DNA from: Paenibacillaceae bacterium
GTDB lineage: Bacteria; Bacillota; Clostridia; Lachnospirales; Lachnospiraceae
Length of the DNA: 64,000 nt
NCBI GenBank assembly: GCA_015057705.1
Contig: SVDU01000024.1
Span: forward strand, 1-64,000
Direction of reading: 5' to 3'
Below, piece after piece: positions 8,738-17,634 of this stretch; position 1 is the first letter of the stretch, and every line of letters begins with the position of its first letter. Made by a program: the position numbers and the translations under genes. The notes below the pieces were generated by a model. That model searched no databases and had not been told where the DNA came from. It worked only from the letters and a program-made list of their open reading frames with translations.

Positions 8738-9133
8738 ATGGGAGAAAATTATAACAGCAATAAAGGAATGCTTCCGCAAACTCCGAATACAGGTTCGTTC
8801 CTGGCATTCTGGTCTGTCCTTTTAGGCGGCCTGGGACTGCTGACAGACTGCCTTCCCTTATTTAGTATCTGGAATCTGCCGGCAGGTCTGATATTTGGTC
8901 TCACAGGCATTGCTCTTGCTATATTATCAAAAAAAGGAAAGCCCTTCAGCCACCAGGCACAGCTTGGACTGATTCTTTCCATTATATCTGCTGTCTGTGG
9001 CCTGTTACTGGCATTGTTCATTATATTTGTCTATGATGTCATGGATACCAATACCCCATTGGGGTTGTATTTCAGACAGGTATTTGAAGCAACCACCCAG
9101 GCACTGATGCCCACGGGCGGCGTAGGCAGGTAA
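8738..9133 (+). CDS. DUF4190-like small membrane protein
   Basis: A 131-residue protein with three probable membrane segments: FLAFWSVLLGGLGLLTDCL, LPAGLIFGLTGIALAILS and LGLILSIISAVCGLLLALFII. The loop GIALAILSKKGKPFSHQAQLG resembles the DUF4190 pattern of paired helices joined by a basic loop. The start is supported by ACGAGGTAAACACCATG. It is a single-gene plus-strand unit, convergent with the DUF2752 gene 4 nt beyond its stop, with no separate terminator visible. Function unknown. Confidence 0.75.
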   Translation: MGENYNSNKGMLPQTPNTGSFLAFWSVLLGGLGLLTDCLPLFSIWNLPAGLIFGLTGIALAILSKKGKPFSHQAQLGLILSIISAVCGLLLALFIIFVYDVMDTNTPLGLYFRQVFEATTQALMPTGGVGR

Positions 9134-9137
9134 ATTA

Positions 9138-9482
9138 TTATAATGGTGGTAAAAGATCAATCCCTTTCACCACCAGCATATAGTTCTTGATGATCCAGTT
9201 TATAACTACAATTGCAGCTCCAATAAGAATAAGTATCCGTTCCCTTTTTTTATGGTCCAACGGGTGCTTTCTTTTTTTTGATAAAAACCGGATGATTACT
9301 TCAGCAAAAAAAGCGATAACAGTATAAAGGACCAGCGGATGATACTGAACGCTCATCCGCAGGTCCCCCTGTAACAAAGTCCGCACTGCTCTCGTTCCCC
9401 CGCAGCCGGGACAGTAGAGCCCGGTGAGGGAATGAAAGATACAGACGGATCCTATTTTCCAAATTTTTTCTAACCAGATCAT
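9138..9482 (-). CDS. DUF2752 family membrane protein
   Basis: A 114-residue protein with the family signature LTGLYCPGCGGTRAVRTLLQGD near residue 20, followed by two hydrophobic segments (PLVLYTVIAFFAEVIIRF and ILILIGAAIVVINWIIKNYM). DUF2752 proteins are small membrane proteins of unknown role whose conserved Cys-Pro-Gly-Cys motif could bind metal or be redox-active. The ATG at 9482 is chosen because AAGGTGG precedes it; a GTG at 9491 lacks a ribosome site. It begins 15 nt after lysC and is likely the last gene of the ACT-hom-lysC transcript. Confidence 0.85.
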   Translation of the reverse strand: MIWLEKIWKIGSVCIFHSLTGLYCPGCGGTRAVRTLLQGDLRMSVQYHPLVLYTVIAFFAEVIIRFLSKKRKHPLDHKKRERILILIGAAIVVINWIIKNYMLVVKGIDLLPPL

Positions 9483-9497
9483 TCGTTCCACCTTCGT

Positions 9498-10706
9498 TTA
9501 ATCTGCAAGATCAAAGGCATCGTGAACCGTTCTCATGGCGCGGTTTACGTCCTCTTCATGAATGAGAACCGTAATCCTTATTTCAGATGTTGCAATCATC
9601 TTGATGTTAATATTGGCATTGTAAAGGGCTTCAAACATCTTTGCTGCAACTCCTGGATTACTGGTCATCCCTGCGCCGATGATGGAAAGCTTTGCCACAT
9701 CCTCTTCACTGGTTACATTCTGGGCTGTAATCCCATCCTTGTGTTGGTTTAAAAGATCCATGGTTTCTTTTAAATCCTGTTTTGCCACCGTAAAGGAGAT
9801 GTCTTTTCTTTCTTCCCTGCCAATGGACTGGATAATGATATCAACGTTAATGTTGTGTTTTGCCAGAAGATTAAAGATTTTAAATGCCACTCCCGGCTCA
9901 TTCTTAACCCCGATTACGGATATACGGGCTACATTTTTATCTGCGGCAACTCCGCTCACCAGCATTCTTTCCAATTTCGTTTCCTCCTTGACGATGGTAC
10001 CTTCTTCTCTGTTCAGACTTGATCGTACAACCAGCTGTACTCCATAGCGTTTCGCCATCTCTACCGAACGGTTGTGAAGCACTTTGGCTCCCAGAGAAGC
10101 AAATTCAAGCATCTCATCGTAGGAAACCTCCAATAGCTTTCTGGCATCGGGAACAATTCGCGGATCTGCTGTGTAAACTCCGTCCACATCTGTGTAAATC
10201 TCACATGCATCGGCATGGAGTGCGGCAGCCAGAGCCACAGCCGTGGTATCTGATCCCCCTCGTCCAAGAGTTGTCAGATCCTCATATTTATTAATGCCCT
10301 GAAAACCTGTGATAATAACGATTTTCTTTGCTTCCAGTTCATGCTGGATCCGTTCTGTATCAATTTTCTTTAACTTAGCCATTCCATAAGCGGAAGAGGT
10401 ATGCATCGCTACCTGGGACGCGTTTAATGATACAGACGGTACGCCGAGGGCATTCATGGCCATGGACATCAGTGCCACACTCACCTGCTCTCCGGTTGCC
10501 AGAAGCATATCCAGCTCTCTCTTTGGAGGATTGGGGTTTATCTCATGAGCTTTGGCGATCAGACCGTCTGTTGTCTTTCCCATAGCGGATAAAACCACAA
10601 CTACCTGATTGCCTTTTTCATAATCCTCAATGCAGCGTTTTGCTACATTGAATATTCTTTCTTTGTCTGCGACGGAGCTACCGCCAAATTTTTTAACAAC
10701 TAACAT
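9498..10706 (-). CDS. lysC: Aspartate kinase
   Basis: Phosphorylates aspartate, the first step to lysine, methionine and threonine. The catalytic KFGGSSVADKERI start, GRGGSDTTAVALAAAL and EIYTDVDGVYTADPRIV motifs are intact. Two C-terminal ACT domains (about residues 265-330 and 345-400) indicate feedback control by an end-product amino acid. The 402-residue length matches monofunctional class II-type aspartokinases with a single product. AGGAGG precedes the ATG. It follows hom by 19 nt and shares a promoter upstream of the ACT-domain gene. No lysine riboswitch or T-box was seen ahead of it. Confidence 0.95.
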   Translation of the reverse strand: MLVVKKFGGSSVADKERIFNVAKRCIEDYEKGNQVVVVLSAMGKTTDGLIAKAHEINPNPPKRELDMLLATGEQVSVALMSMAMNALGVPSVSLNASQVAMHTSSAYGMAKLKKIDTERIQHELEAKKIVIITGFQGINKYEDLTTLGRGGSDTTAVALAAALHADACEIYTDVDGVYTADPRIVPDARKLLEVSYDEMLEFASLGAKVLHNRSVEMAKRYGVQLVVRSSLNREEGTIVKEETKLERMLVSGVAADKNVARISVIGVKNEPGVAFKIFNLLAKHNINVDIIIQSIGREERKDISFTVAKQDLKETMDLLNQHKDGITAQNVTSEEDVAKLSIIGAGMTSNPGVAAKMFEALYNANINIKMIATSEIRITVLIHEEDVNRAMRTVHDAFDLAD

Positions 10707-10725
10707 TGATGCCTCCTGGCGAAAA

Positions 10726-11940
10726 TTAAATTTCTGCGCGGATGCGCTGTCTGATTCCTGACAGCTTTTTCGCTCTTAAATGGTATTCCTCCTCAGTCAT
10801 AACCTCTGTCATGACTGCAAATTCATCCATGTGGTCCAGTTCTGTTACTTCTACCTTTCCAAAAGCAGCCTCTGCTTCAGCAAGCCGCTTTGCAGCAATT
10901 CCCTTGATTCTTACAAAATACCGGAAGGAAACGCTGTCCATGGCAGAGATGTTAAGGCGATTTCCATCCCAGCCCATCTTCACATGATGACCCGGGTTTT
11001 TAAGGGCTTCAATAATATCTGCTACAACTGCACTGGCTGTCGGAAGTTTTCCGGCTCCGCTTCCATAAAACATGGAAGTACCCAGCATATTTCCCTTTAC
11101 CAGAATGCCGTTGTATACGTCGTTTACAGAATACAACGGATGATCCTTTCCTATCATAACCGGAGCTACAAACGCATGAACTCCCTGATCACTGATTCTG
11201 CTGGATCCAAATAATTTAACAGAAGTTCCAAGAGCGTCGGCATAACGGAAATCCACATCCGTTATATTAGTAATCCCTTCTGTATAAATATGCTCGTAAT
11301 TCACTTCGTGTCCCGAAGCCAGAGCAGTTAATATGGCAATTTTCCTGCAGGTATCATGTCCTTCCACATCTGCCTCCGGATTGCGCTCCGCATATCCCAG
11401 TTCCTGGGCTTTGCTCAGTGCCTCTTCAAAAGTCTCTCCGGCTTTGTCCATTTTAGTCAGTATGTAGTTGGTGGTACCATTTAATATGCCGGTTATTTCT
11501 TCAATCTGCTCACCGGCCAGTGAAGTATACAAAGGACGGATTATGGGGATACCGCCTCCTACGCTTGCCTCAAAGAGAAAGTTTACCTGATTCTCTTTAG
11601 CTATTTTTAAAAGTTCCGTTCCATATGCTGCTACCAGCGCCTTGTTGGAGGTGGCCACATGCTTGCCTGCCTGAAGGCTTGCTTTCACAAAAGGATAAGC
11701 CGGGTTTAAACCTCCCATGGTTTCAATTACCATGGATACCTCCGGGTCCTTTTCAATAACGGAAAAATCATGAACAATCTTTTTTTCAATCGGTGTACCG
11801 GGGAACTCTCTTAAATCGAGAATATATTTCACATTCACCGTGTCACCGGTCTGTCTGGCAATTATATCTTTGTTCTGTTCCAGAATTTCAACAACTCCTG
11901 ATCCGATGGTACCATAGCCCATAACTGCAACATTCATCAT
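10726..11940 (-). CDS. hom: Homoserine dehydrogenase
   Basis: Reduces aspartate semialdehyde to homoserine with NAD(P)H, the branch to threonine and methionine. The Rossmann start VAVMGYGTIGSGVVEIL, VIETMGGLNPAYPFVKASL, SNKALVA and the substrate region GGGIPIIRPL plus GILNGTTNYILTKM are all present. The 404-residue protein lacks the full ~90-residue C-terminal ACT domain of longer family members; its tail (about 340-404) is shorter, but the adjacent gene encodes a free ACT protein. GGAG lies 7 nt before the start, overlapping the end of the ACT gene. Confidence 0.95.
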   Translation of the reverse strand: MMNVAVMGYGTIGSGVVEILEQNKDIIARQTGDTVNVKYILDLREFPGTPIEKKIVHDFSVIEKDPEVSMVIETMGGLNPAYPFVKASLQAGKHVATSNKALVAAYGTELLKIAKENQVNFLFEASVGGGIPIIRPLYTSLAGEQIEEITGILNGTTNYILTKMDKAGETFEEALSKAQELGYAERNPEADVEGHDTCRKIAILTALASGHEVNYEHIYTEGITNITDVDFRYADALGTSVKLFGSSRISDQGVHAFVAPVMIGKDHPLYSVNDVYNGILVKGNMLGTSMFYGSGAGKLPTASAVVADIIEALKNPGHHVKMGWDGNRLNISAMDSVSFRYFVRIKGIAAKRLAEAEAAFGKVEVTELDHMDEFAVMTEVMTEEEYHLRAKKLSGIRQRIRAEI

Positions 11941-11944
11941 ATTC

Positions 11945-12388
11945 TCACTCCCTGGCTAAAATTTTTACATAGTGGACTCCATCCTTTTCTTCTATATCCT
12001 CAACCATCTTTGAAACATTGCCTGTTGTTTCAAGAACCTCCACGCTCAGTGTGAGGGTGGCAACGCCATTGACCGGAATACTCTGATGAATGGTTAATAT
12101 ATTCGCGCGGTACACAGCTACCACATGAAGCAAATCCGAAAGAAGACCAGGTTCGTCATCCATCTGCATAACCAGTGTGATGGTCTTTCCCTTGGCATTG
12201 TCATAAAACGGAAAGATATCATCTTTGTATTTGTAAAAGGAACTGCGGCTGATTCCAACCCGGTCAGTTGCCTCCTGTACGGTGATAACCCGTTCCGACT
12301 CTAATAATTTTTTTGCCTCAACAACTTTCAGCAATACTTCAGGTACAGCTTTCTGCTTTACCACAAAATATTTACTTTTATCTTCCAT
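11945..12388 (-). CDS. ACT domain-containing regulator (UPF0735/PheB type)
   Basis: A 147-residue protein with an N-terminal helix-turn-helix-like segment (VITVQEATDRVGISRSSFY, about residues 30-48) and a C-terminal ACT domain (about 70-140, LVMQMDDEPGLLSDLLHVV). UPF0735 proteins are linked to amino-acid biosynthesis operons and probably sense an amino acid. The ATG at 12388 is chosen because GGAAG precedes it and upstream in-frame ATGs lie inside the promoter. First gene of the operon with hom and lysC, 4 nt before hom, consistent with a role in feedback control of this branch. Confidence 0.88.
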   Translation of the reverse strand: MEDKSKYFVVKQKAVPEVLLKVVEAKKLLESERVITVQEATDRVGISRSSFYKYKDDIFPFYDNAKGKTITLVMQMDDEPGLLSDLLHVVAVYRANILTIHQSIPVNGVATLTLSVEVLETTGNVSKMVEDIEEKDGVHYVKILARE

Positions 12389-12446
12389 AAAAAAATATCT
12401 TCCCTTCTGTGTCCGCATCGGAAATACATCTGTGCTCATAGGGAAG

Positions 12447-12475
12447 ATATTATCATATTTGTGCATGGTATGCAA
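12447..12475 (-). promoter_or_regulatory. Promoter of the ACT-hom-lysC operon
   Basis: On the minus strand: -35 TTGCAT (470-475 of the 12 kb block), 17-nt spacer and extended -10 TGATAATAT. Transcription would start about 52 nt before the ATG at 12388. It separates this operon from prfB, after which I see no intrinsic terminator. Confidence 0.7.
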
Positions 12476-12524
12476 CTATTTTTGAGTTTATTTTATTCGG
12501 TATTTAAAAAAATGCATGAAAAAA

Positions 12525-13662
12525 CTAGATTTCTGCTGAATCCTCACCAGCTTTTGCTCCGGTACTTAACCAGCGCAGATAGGCGTACATAAACTGGTCT
12601 AACGCTCCATCAAGGACACTGTTAACATTACCTGTCTCGGAATTGGTCCTGTGGTCTTTCACCATGGTGTAGGGTTGCAGTACATAGGAACGAATCTGGT
12701 TTCCCCAGCCGATCTCCGTAACATCTCCACGGATACCGGAAAGTTTTTCCGCATTCTCCTGCTGTTTTAACATATAAAGCTTTGCTTTTAACATCTGCAT
12801 CGCCTTATCCTTGTTCTGGAACTGAGACCGTTCATTCTGGCACTGCACTACAATTCCCGTAGGAAGGTGAGTGATTCGAATGGCAGATGAGGTTTTATTG
12901 ATATGCTGTCCACCTGCTCCGCTGGAACGGTAAGTATCAATTCTTAAATCCTCATCGTTAATATCCACATCAAGGTCTTCTTCAATATCCGGCATAACAT
13001 CGCAGGATACAAAAGAAGTCTGACGCTTTCCAGCCGCATTAAACGGTGAAATACGTACCAGACGGTGAACCCCTTTTTCTGACTTTAAATAACCAAAAGC
13101 ATTAACACCATTGATCTGTATGGTTACGGATTTAATTCCAGCTTCATCACCGTCAAGATAATCAAGCACTTCCGTCTGAAAGCCCTTTTTCTCTGCCCAT
13201 CGGCAGAACATGCGGTAAAGCATACTGCACCAGTCGCAGGATTCGGTTCCGCCAGCACCGGCATTGAGTTTTAATATGGCGTTGTGGCTGTCATATTCAC
13301 CGGAAAGCAGCGTATTAATACGCATCTCTTCCAGACTTTCTTTCAATTCAGCAAGCATCTGGGCTATTTCCGGAATCAGGGAGGCATCGTTTTCTTCGTT
13401 GCCCATCTGGATCATGACCCCGATGTCTTCATACTGCTGCTCTAATTCTTTGTAGCTTTGTACGGTATCTTTTAAATTCTTTGCAAGCTGGACGATCTTA
13501 CCTGACTTTTCCGGATCTTCCCAGAAGCCTGGCTCTTCCATAGACTTGTCTAACTCATCAATTCGCTTTAACTTGTTATCCAAGTCAAAGTGAATCCCTC
13601 ACTTCCACTAATGGTTTTTCATACGATGATAATTCGTATTTGTACTGATCTAACTCTACCAT
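12525..13662 (-). CDS. prfB: Peptide chain release factor 2 (programmed +1 frameshift)
   Basis: RF2 ends translation at UGA and UAA. A 25-codon leading frame starts with ATG at 13662 (MVELDQYKYELSSYEKPLVE) and ends at an in-frame TGA (13585-13587); a +1 shift at CTT-TGA-C joins it to the main frame that starts at codon GAC 13586-13584. The main part holds the SPF anticodon-reading motif (VRISPFNAAGKRQTSF) and the catalytic GGQ (SSGAGGQHINKTSSAIR). Joined length is about 378 residues, normal for RF2. The frameshift makes RF2 control its own level. It follows secA, separated by a terminator hairpin. Confidence 0.95.
13584..13600 (-). other. prfB: prfB +1 frameshift signal
   Basis: On the minus strand an internal Shine-Dalgarno-like GAGGG (13596-13600), 5 nt, then CTTTGAC (13584-13590). 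CTT TGA C is the classic RF2 shift site: tRNA-Leu slips +1 when the UGA is read slowly because RF2 is scarce. The spacing from GAGGG to CTT (5 nt) is slightly longer than the usual AGGGGG-TAT-CTT arrangement. Confidence 0.93.
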
Positions 13663-13689
13663 TGTGTCACCCACTTTCGTTTTTTAATT

Positions 13690-13739
13690 TATAAATACAA
13701 AATTGGGGTCCAATCCCTTAAAAGGGAGCGGACTCCAAT
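13690..13739 (-). terminator. Terminator downstream of secA
   Basis: ATTGGGGTCC (702-711) and GGACTCCAAT (730-739) form a near-perfect stem enclosing a smaller CCCTT/AAGGG pairing; on the minus strand it is followed by TTTTGTATTTAT. It separates secA from prfB. Confidence 0.7.
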
Positions 13740-13751
13740 CTCATAAAAATA

Positions 13752-16322
13752 CTATACTAGTTTGCGTCCGCAACACTGCTTATACTTTTTGCCGGAACCG
13801 CATGGACATGGATCATTGGGATAGACCTTATTATCAGCCTTTTTCACCGGTGCTTTCACTGAGCTGTCATCCTTGTTGGTTCCTGTCACTTTGGCAGCCG
13901 GTTCACGTTCCACCTTCTGCTCAACTCTGATGTGGAAGAGGATACGTACGGTATCTTCCCGGATCGCTGCTGTCATCTCATCAAACATCTGATAGCCGCT
14001 CATCTTATATTCTACAAGAGGATCTCTCTGGCCATAAGCCTGAAGACCGATTCCCTGGCGCAGCTGGTCCATATCGTCAATATGGGACATCCATTTATTA
14101 TCAATAACCTTTAAGAGAATCACACGCTCGATTTCACGGATCTGCTCTCCCTCAGGGAACTCTGCCTCTTTGGTTTCATAAAGCTTAATGGCTTCTTCTT
14201 TCAGCATGTGCTTCAGCTCATTCTTTCTCACTTTTCCATCTTCCGGAATGGTGATTGGCTGAAGAGGAATAACTGGCAGAAGCAGGGTATTTAATTCATT
14301 TAAATCCCATTCTTCCGGAGTTTGTTCGTCACTGATGGACAGATCCACAGCATTCTCCACAATATCAGTAACCATCTTTAAGACAACATCACGCATGTTG
14401 TCTCCGTCAAGAACTTTTCTTCGTTCTGCGTAAATGACTTCACGCTGCTCGTTCATGACTTCATCGTATTTTAAAAGATTCTCACGGATACCATAGTTGT
14501 TGGTCTCGATCTTCATCTGAGCTTTTTCGATGGCATTAGAAAGCATCTTATGCTCAATCTGCTCGCCCTCCGGTACACCAAGTGCATTAAACATGCCTAC
14601 AAGACGTTCGGAACCAAACAGACGCATTAAATCATCTTCCAGAGAGATATAGAATCTGGACTCACCCGGGTCTCCCTGTCGGCCGGATCGACCACGCAGC
14701 TGGTTATCAATACGGCGTGACTCATGACGCTCTGTACCGATAATCTTAAGACCTCCGGCAGCTTTGGATTCATCATCAAGCTTAATATCCGTACCACGGC
14801 CTGCCATGTTGGTGGCAATGGTAACTGCTTTATGCACACCTGCGTCAGCAACGATCTCCGCCTCAAGCTCGTGATACTTTGCATTTAAGACTTTGTGGGG
14901 AATGCCTCTGCGTTTTAACATACCGCTTAACATCTCAGATGTATCAATGGTTATGGTACCAACCAGTACTGGCTGACCCTTTTCATAAGCAGCTGCCACT
15001 TCGTCGCATACTGCTTCAAATTTTTCCTTCTTCGTCTTATAAACCGCATCTTCCTGGTCAATACGGGCAATGGGACGGTTTGTAGGAATTGAAATGGCAT
15101 CCATTCCATAGGTATTTCTGAATTCCTTCTCCTCTGTAAGAGCAGTACCCGTCATACCTGCTTTTTTGTTGTATTTATTAAAGAAGTTCTGGAATGTGAT
15201 GGTCGCAAGAGTTTTGCTCTCTCTGCGGACATTCACATGCTCTTTTGCTTCAATTGCCTGGTGAAGACCATCAGAATACCGTCTGCCTGGCATAATACGT
15301 CCTGTAAACTCATCTACAATGAGAACCTCATCGTCTTTTACCACATAATCCTTATCCCGAAACATCAGATAATTGGCACGGAGAGCCAGAATGATGTTAT
15401 GCTGGATCTCTAAGTTCTGTGGGTCTGACAGGTTCTCGATGTGGAAGAACTGCTCTACTTTTTCCACACCCTGCTCTGTTAAGTTGACAACCTTGTCCTT
15501 CTCATCCACAATAAAATCACCGGACTCAGTGATTTCTTCTCCCATAATGGCACCCATCTTGGAAAACTCGCCGGAAGCTTCGCCCTTTTCTAACTGGCGT
15601 GAAAGAATATCGCAGACTTCATAGAGCTTTGTGGATTTGCCGCTCTGTCCGGAAATGATAAGAGGTGTTCTGGCCTCATCAATTAAAACAGAGTCAACCT
15701 CATCAATGATACAGAAATCTAAATTTCTTAAAACCATCTGTTCTTTATAGATGGCCATGTTATCTCTTAAATAATCAAAACCAAGCTCATTGTTGGTTAC
15801 ATAGGTAATATCACAGTTATAAGCATCACGTCTCTCATCTGAGCTCATATCGTTTAGTACAACGCCTACTGTCATTCCAAGGAACTCATGGATTCTTCCC
15901 ATCCACTCCGCATCACGCTTTGCCAGATAGTCGTTAACGGTTACAATCTGTACACCGTTGCCTGCCAGCGCATTCAAATAAGCCGGACATGTGGATACAA
16001 GAGTTTTACCTTCACCAGTTCTCATCTCCGCGATACGACCCTGGTGTAATACTACACCACCGATTAACTGCACACGGAAATGTTCCATATTAAGAACTCG
16101 CCTGCTGGCTTCTCTTACAATTGCGAACGCTTCAGGCAAGATATCATCAAGAGTTTCCCCTGCTGCCAGTCTTTCCTTAAAAAGCTTCGTGTTATTTTTT
16201 AATTCCTCATCCGTAAGTGCAACCATGGTCGGGCGCAGAGATTCTATTTTATCCACAATGGGATTAATGATTTTCAATTCTCTTTCACTATGAGTTCCAA
16301 ATATTTTTTGAACCAAGTTCAT
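13752..16322 (-). CDS. secA: Preprotein translocase ATPase SecA
   Basis: Motor ATPase that pushes unfolded secretory proteins through SecYEG. The 856-residue protein shows Walker [14 protein letters not shown] (about 98-110), Walker [17 protein letters not shown], the preprotein-crosslinking domain after it, helicase motifs [16 protein letters not shown] and [13 protein letters not shown] with [13 protein letters not shown], and the helical scaffold/wing. The C-terminus carries the zinc/SecB-binding [15 protein letters not shown], so this is the housekeeping SecA1. ATG at 16322 has GTAGGAG upstream. A strong extended -10 promoter lies 50 nt before the start. Confidence 0.98.
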   Translation of the reverse strand: MNLVQKIFGTHSERELKIINPIVDKIESLRPTMVALTDEELKNNTKLFKERLAAGETLDDILPEAFAIVREASRRVLNMEHFRVQLIGGVVLHQGRIAEMRTGEGKTLVSTCPAYLNALAGNGVQIVTVNDYLAKRDAEWMGRIHEFLGMTVGVVLNDMSSDERRDAYNCDITYVTNNELGFDYLRDNMAIYKEQMVLRNLDFCIIDEVDSVLIDEARTPLIISGQSGKSTKLYEVCDILSRQLEKGEASGEFSKMGAIMGEEITESGDFIVDEKDKVVNLTEQGVEKVEQFFHIENLSDPQNLEIQHNIILALRANYLMFRDKDYVVKDDEVLIVDEFTGRIMPGRRYSDGLHQAIEAKEHVNVRRESKTLATITFQNFFNKYNKKAGMTGTALTEEKEFRNTYGMDAISIPTNRPIARIDQEDAVYKTKKEKFEAVCDEVAAAYEKGQPVLVGTITIDTSEMLSGMLKRRGIPHKVLNAKYHELEAEIVADAGVHKAVTIATNMAGRGTDIKLDDESKAAGGLKIIGTERHESRRIDNQLRGRSGRQGDPGESRFYISLEDDLMRLFGSERLVGMFNALGVPEGEQIEHKMLSNAIEKAQMKIETNNYGIRENLLKYDEVMNEQREVIYAERRKVLDGDNMRDVVLKMVTDIVENAVDLSISDEQTPEEWDLNELNTLLLPVIPLQPITIPEDGKVRKNELKHMLKEEAIKLYETKEAEFPEGEQIREIERVILLKVIDNKWMSHIDDMDQLRQGIGLQAYGQRDPLVEYKMSGYQMFDEMTAAIREDTVRILFHIRVEQKVEREPAAKVTGTNKDDSSVKAPVKKADNKVYPNDPCPCGSGKKYKQCCGRKLV

Positions 16323-16371
16323 GATTTATTCTCCTACTCTATCTTTCAATATACACCGTACAATCCTGTAT

Positions 16372-16400
16372 ATTGTAGCACTAACCTGCCTTTAATTCAA
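16372..16400 (-). promoter_or_regulatory. secA promoter
   Basis: Minus strand: -35 TTGAAT (16395-16400), 17-nt spacer ending in TGC, and -10 TACAAT (16372-16377): an extended -10 promoter about 50 nt upstream of secA. Confidence 0.75.
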
Positions 16401-16545
16401 CGAATTCATAAAAAATTAACATTCTGGTAATAATCTGACCTTATATTGCCAGGTACTTCCATTTTCTTCGGCAACCTCCAGCAAATTTAAGTTAAAATTA
16501 TGGTTAACCCGACACATTGCACAAAAAATTTGTTCGATTCCCGAC

Positions 16546-16673
16546 TTTTCCACATTATCCACATTGGATTGTGTATTTTTCCCCCATTTTTATCCCCACC
16601 CCCAACCCTCGAATTTGCGAAAAAAATCAGTTATACACCGAGTTATCCACATTATCCACATTTATTCTCCACA
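16546..16673 (+). promoter_or_regulatory. Cluster of DnaA-box-like 9-mers in the secA-hpf gap
   Basis: Three perfect TTATCCACA boxes lie at 16555-16563, 16643-16651 and 16652-16660, the last two head to tail without spacing. One-mismatch variants lie at 16546 (TTTTCCACA), 16590 (TTATCCCCA), 16631 (TTATACACC) and 16665 (TTCTCCACA). All point the same way. A long AT-rich stretch (about 16680-16900) follows. The boxes sit between the divergent secA and hpf promoters. Binding by DnaA is known for this 9-mer; a role here is inference. No dnaA, dnaN or rpmH gene is nearby, so this is probably not oriC. Confidence 0.7.
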
Positions 16674-16766
16674 TAATCCCAGCAATCCCATCACAATGAC
16701 AAATACGTTAATTTTTGTATACTTGTCATAAAATTTTCTTTTTCGACGAAAAAATCCATTTTTCCC

Positions 16767-16794
16767 TTGACTTTTTTTTAACCTTATCTATAGT
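16767..16794 (+). promoter_or_regulatory. Possible distal promoter of hpf
   Basis: TTGACT (16767-16772), 16-nt spacer, TATAGT (16789-16794), reading toward hpf. It lies in an AT-rich stretch, so chance is possible. Confidence 0.5.
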
Positions 16795-16874
16795 TTTTCA
16801 ATAAATTGATAAAATATAAGAAGAGCCTTTTTACAAAATCTTTTCTTAAATTATCTTAATACTTTACAACATGA

Positions 16875-16903
16875 TTGAATTATTCTAATAAATATGCTAT
16901 ACT
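16875..16903 (+). promoter_or_regulatory. Proximal promoter of hpf
   Basis: TTGAAT (16875-16880), 17-nt spacer ending TGC, TATACT (16898-16903): extended -10 sigma-A type, giving a leader of about 27 nt before the hpf ATG. Confidence 0.75.
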
Positions 16904-16936
16904 ATACCTATCTCAAGAAAAAGGAGCTGATGACTT

Positions 16937-17467
16937 ATGCGTTTTACAATTACAGGAAGAAATATTGAGGTGACAGCAGGGTTACGGGAGGCAGTTGAGG
17001 ACAAGCTTGGAAAACTGAACCGTTTTTTCGCACCTGCTACAGAGGCAACAGTAAGACTCAGCGTGCAGAAAGATATTCAGAAAATTGAAGTTACTATTCC
17101 AGTGAAAGGACATATAATTCGAGCTGAAGAATCAAGTAATGATATGTACGTTTCCATCGATCTGGTAGAAGAGATCCTGGAACGCCAGTTGAAAAAATAT
17201 AAAAACAAGTTAATCGACAAAAAATTAAACGCTCCCTCCTTTTCAACAGCATTTTTGGAAGATGAAAGTGCAGTCGATGACGATGTGGAAATTGTCAAAA
17301 CAAAGAAGTTTGCTGTTAAACCCATGGATCCGGAAGAAGCCTGTGTACAGATGGAGCTTCTTGGACACAGCTTCTATGTATTCCTCAATGGAGATACCGA
17401 TGAAGTAAATGTGGTGTATAAAAGAAAAGGCGGCACTTATGGGTTGATTGAACCGGAATTACTATAA
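16937..17467 (+). CDS. hpf: Ribosome hibernation-promoting factor, long form
   Basis: Long-form HPF dimerises 70S ribosomes into inactive 100S particles under starvation. The N-terminal domain (1-100, MRFTITGRNIEVTAGLREAV and a basic C-helix ERQLKKYKNKL) binds the 30S decoding region; a linker joins it to a C-terminal dimerisation domain (about 118-176, FAVKPMDPEEACVQMELLGH). The 176-residue length distinguishes it from short HPF/YfiA. Start is supported by AAAGGAGCTGATGACTTATG. It is a single-gene unit with its own promoter and a strong terminator, divergent from secA as in many Firmicutes. Confidence 0.95.
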   Translation: MRFTITGRNIEVTAGLREAVEDKLGKLNRFFAPATEATVRLSVQKDIQKIEVTIPVKGHIIRAEESSNDMYVSIDLVEEILERQLKKYKNKLIDKKLNAPSFSTAFLEDESAVDDDVEIVKTKKFAVKPMDPEEACVQMELLGHSFYVFLNGDTDEVNVVYKRKGGTYGLIEPELL

Positions 17468-17479
17468 ATAAAGTCAGTT

Positions 17480-17519
17480 AAGGGTGGAAACCAGAATCGG
17501 TTTCCACCCTTATTTTTTT
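17480..17519 (+). terminator. Terminator of hpf
   Basis: Perfect 13-bp stem AAGGGTGGAAACC / GGTTTCCACCCTT with a 6-nt loop, followed by ATTTTTTTA. Confidence 0.92.
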
Positions 17520-17634
17520 ATCTGGCATATCAATTCATTCTGACCGCATTTCATAACATTTCACTTGAACTTTTTAAACATCAAAGGTATCCTTAATGTG
17601 GTTTCTTATACTATTTGATACTGAGGTACTGATT

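Noticed and set aside
8622-8807. 61-codon minus-strand frame upstream of tex
   Set aside because: It overlaps the start and promoter of the plus-strand membrane protein, has no ribosome site and shows no recognisable motif.
13583-13583. TTG as the start codon of prfB
   Set aside because: The upstream 25-codon leader, its ribosome site and the CTT-TGA-C slip site show that translation begins at 13662.
16546-16900. Calling the DnaA-box cluster the chromosomal origin
   Set aside because: No dnaA, dnaN, rpmH or gyrase genes are present and gene strands do not diverge from this point, so it was kept only as a DnaA-box cluster.
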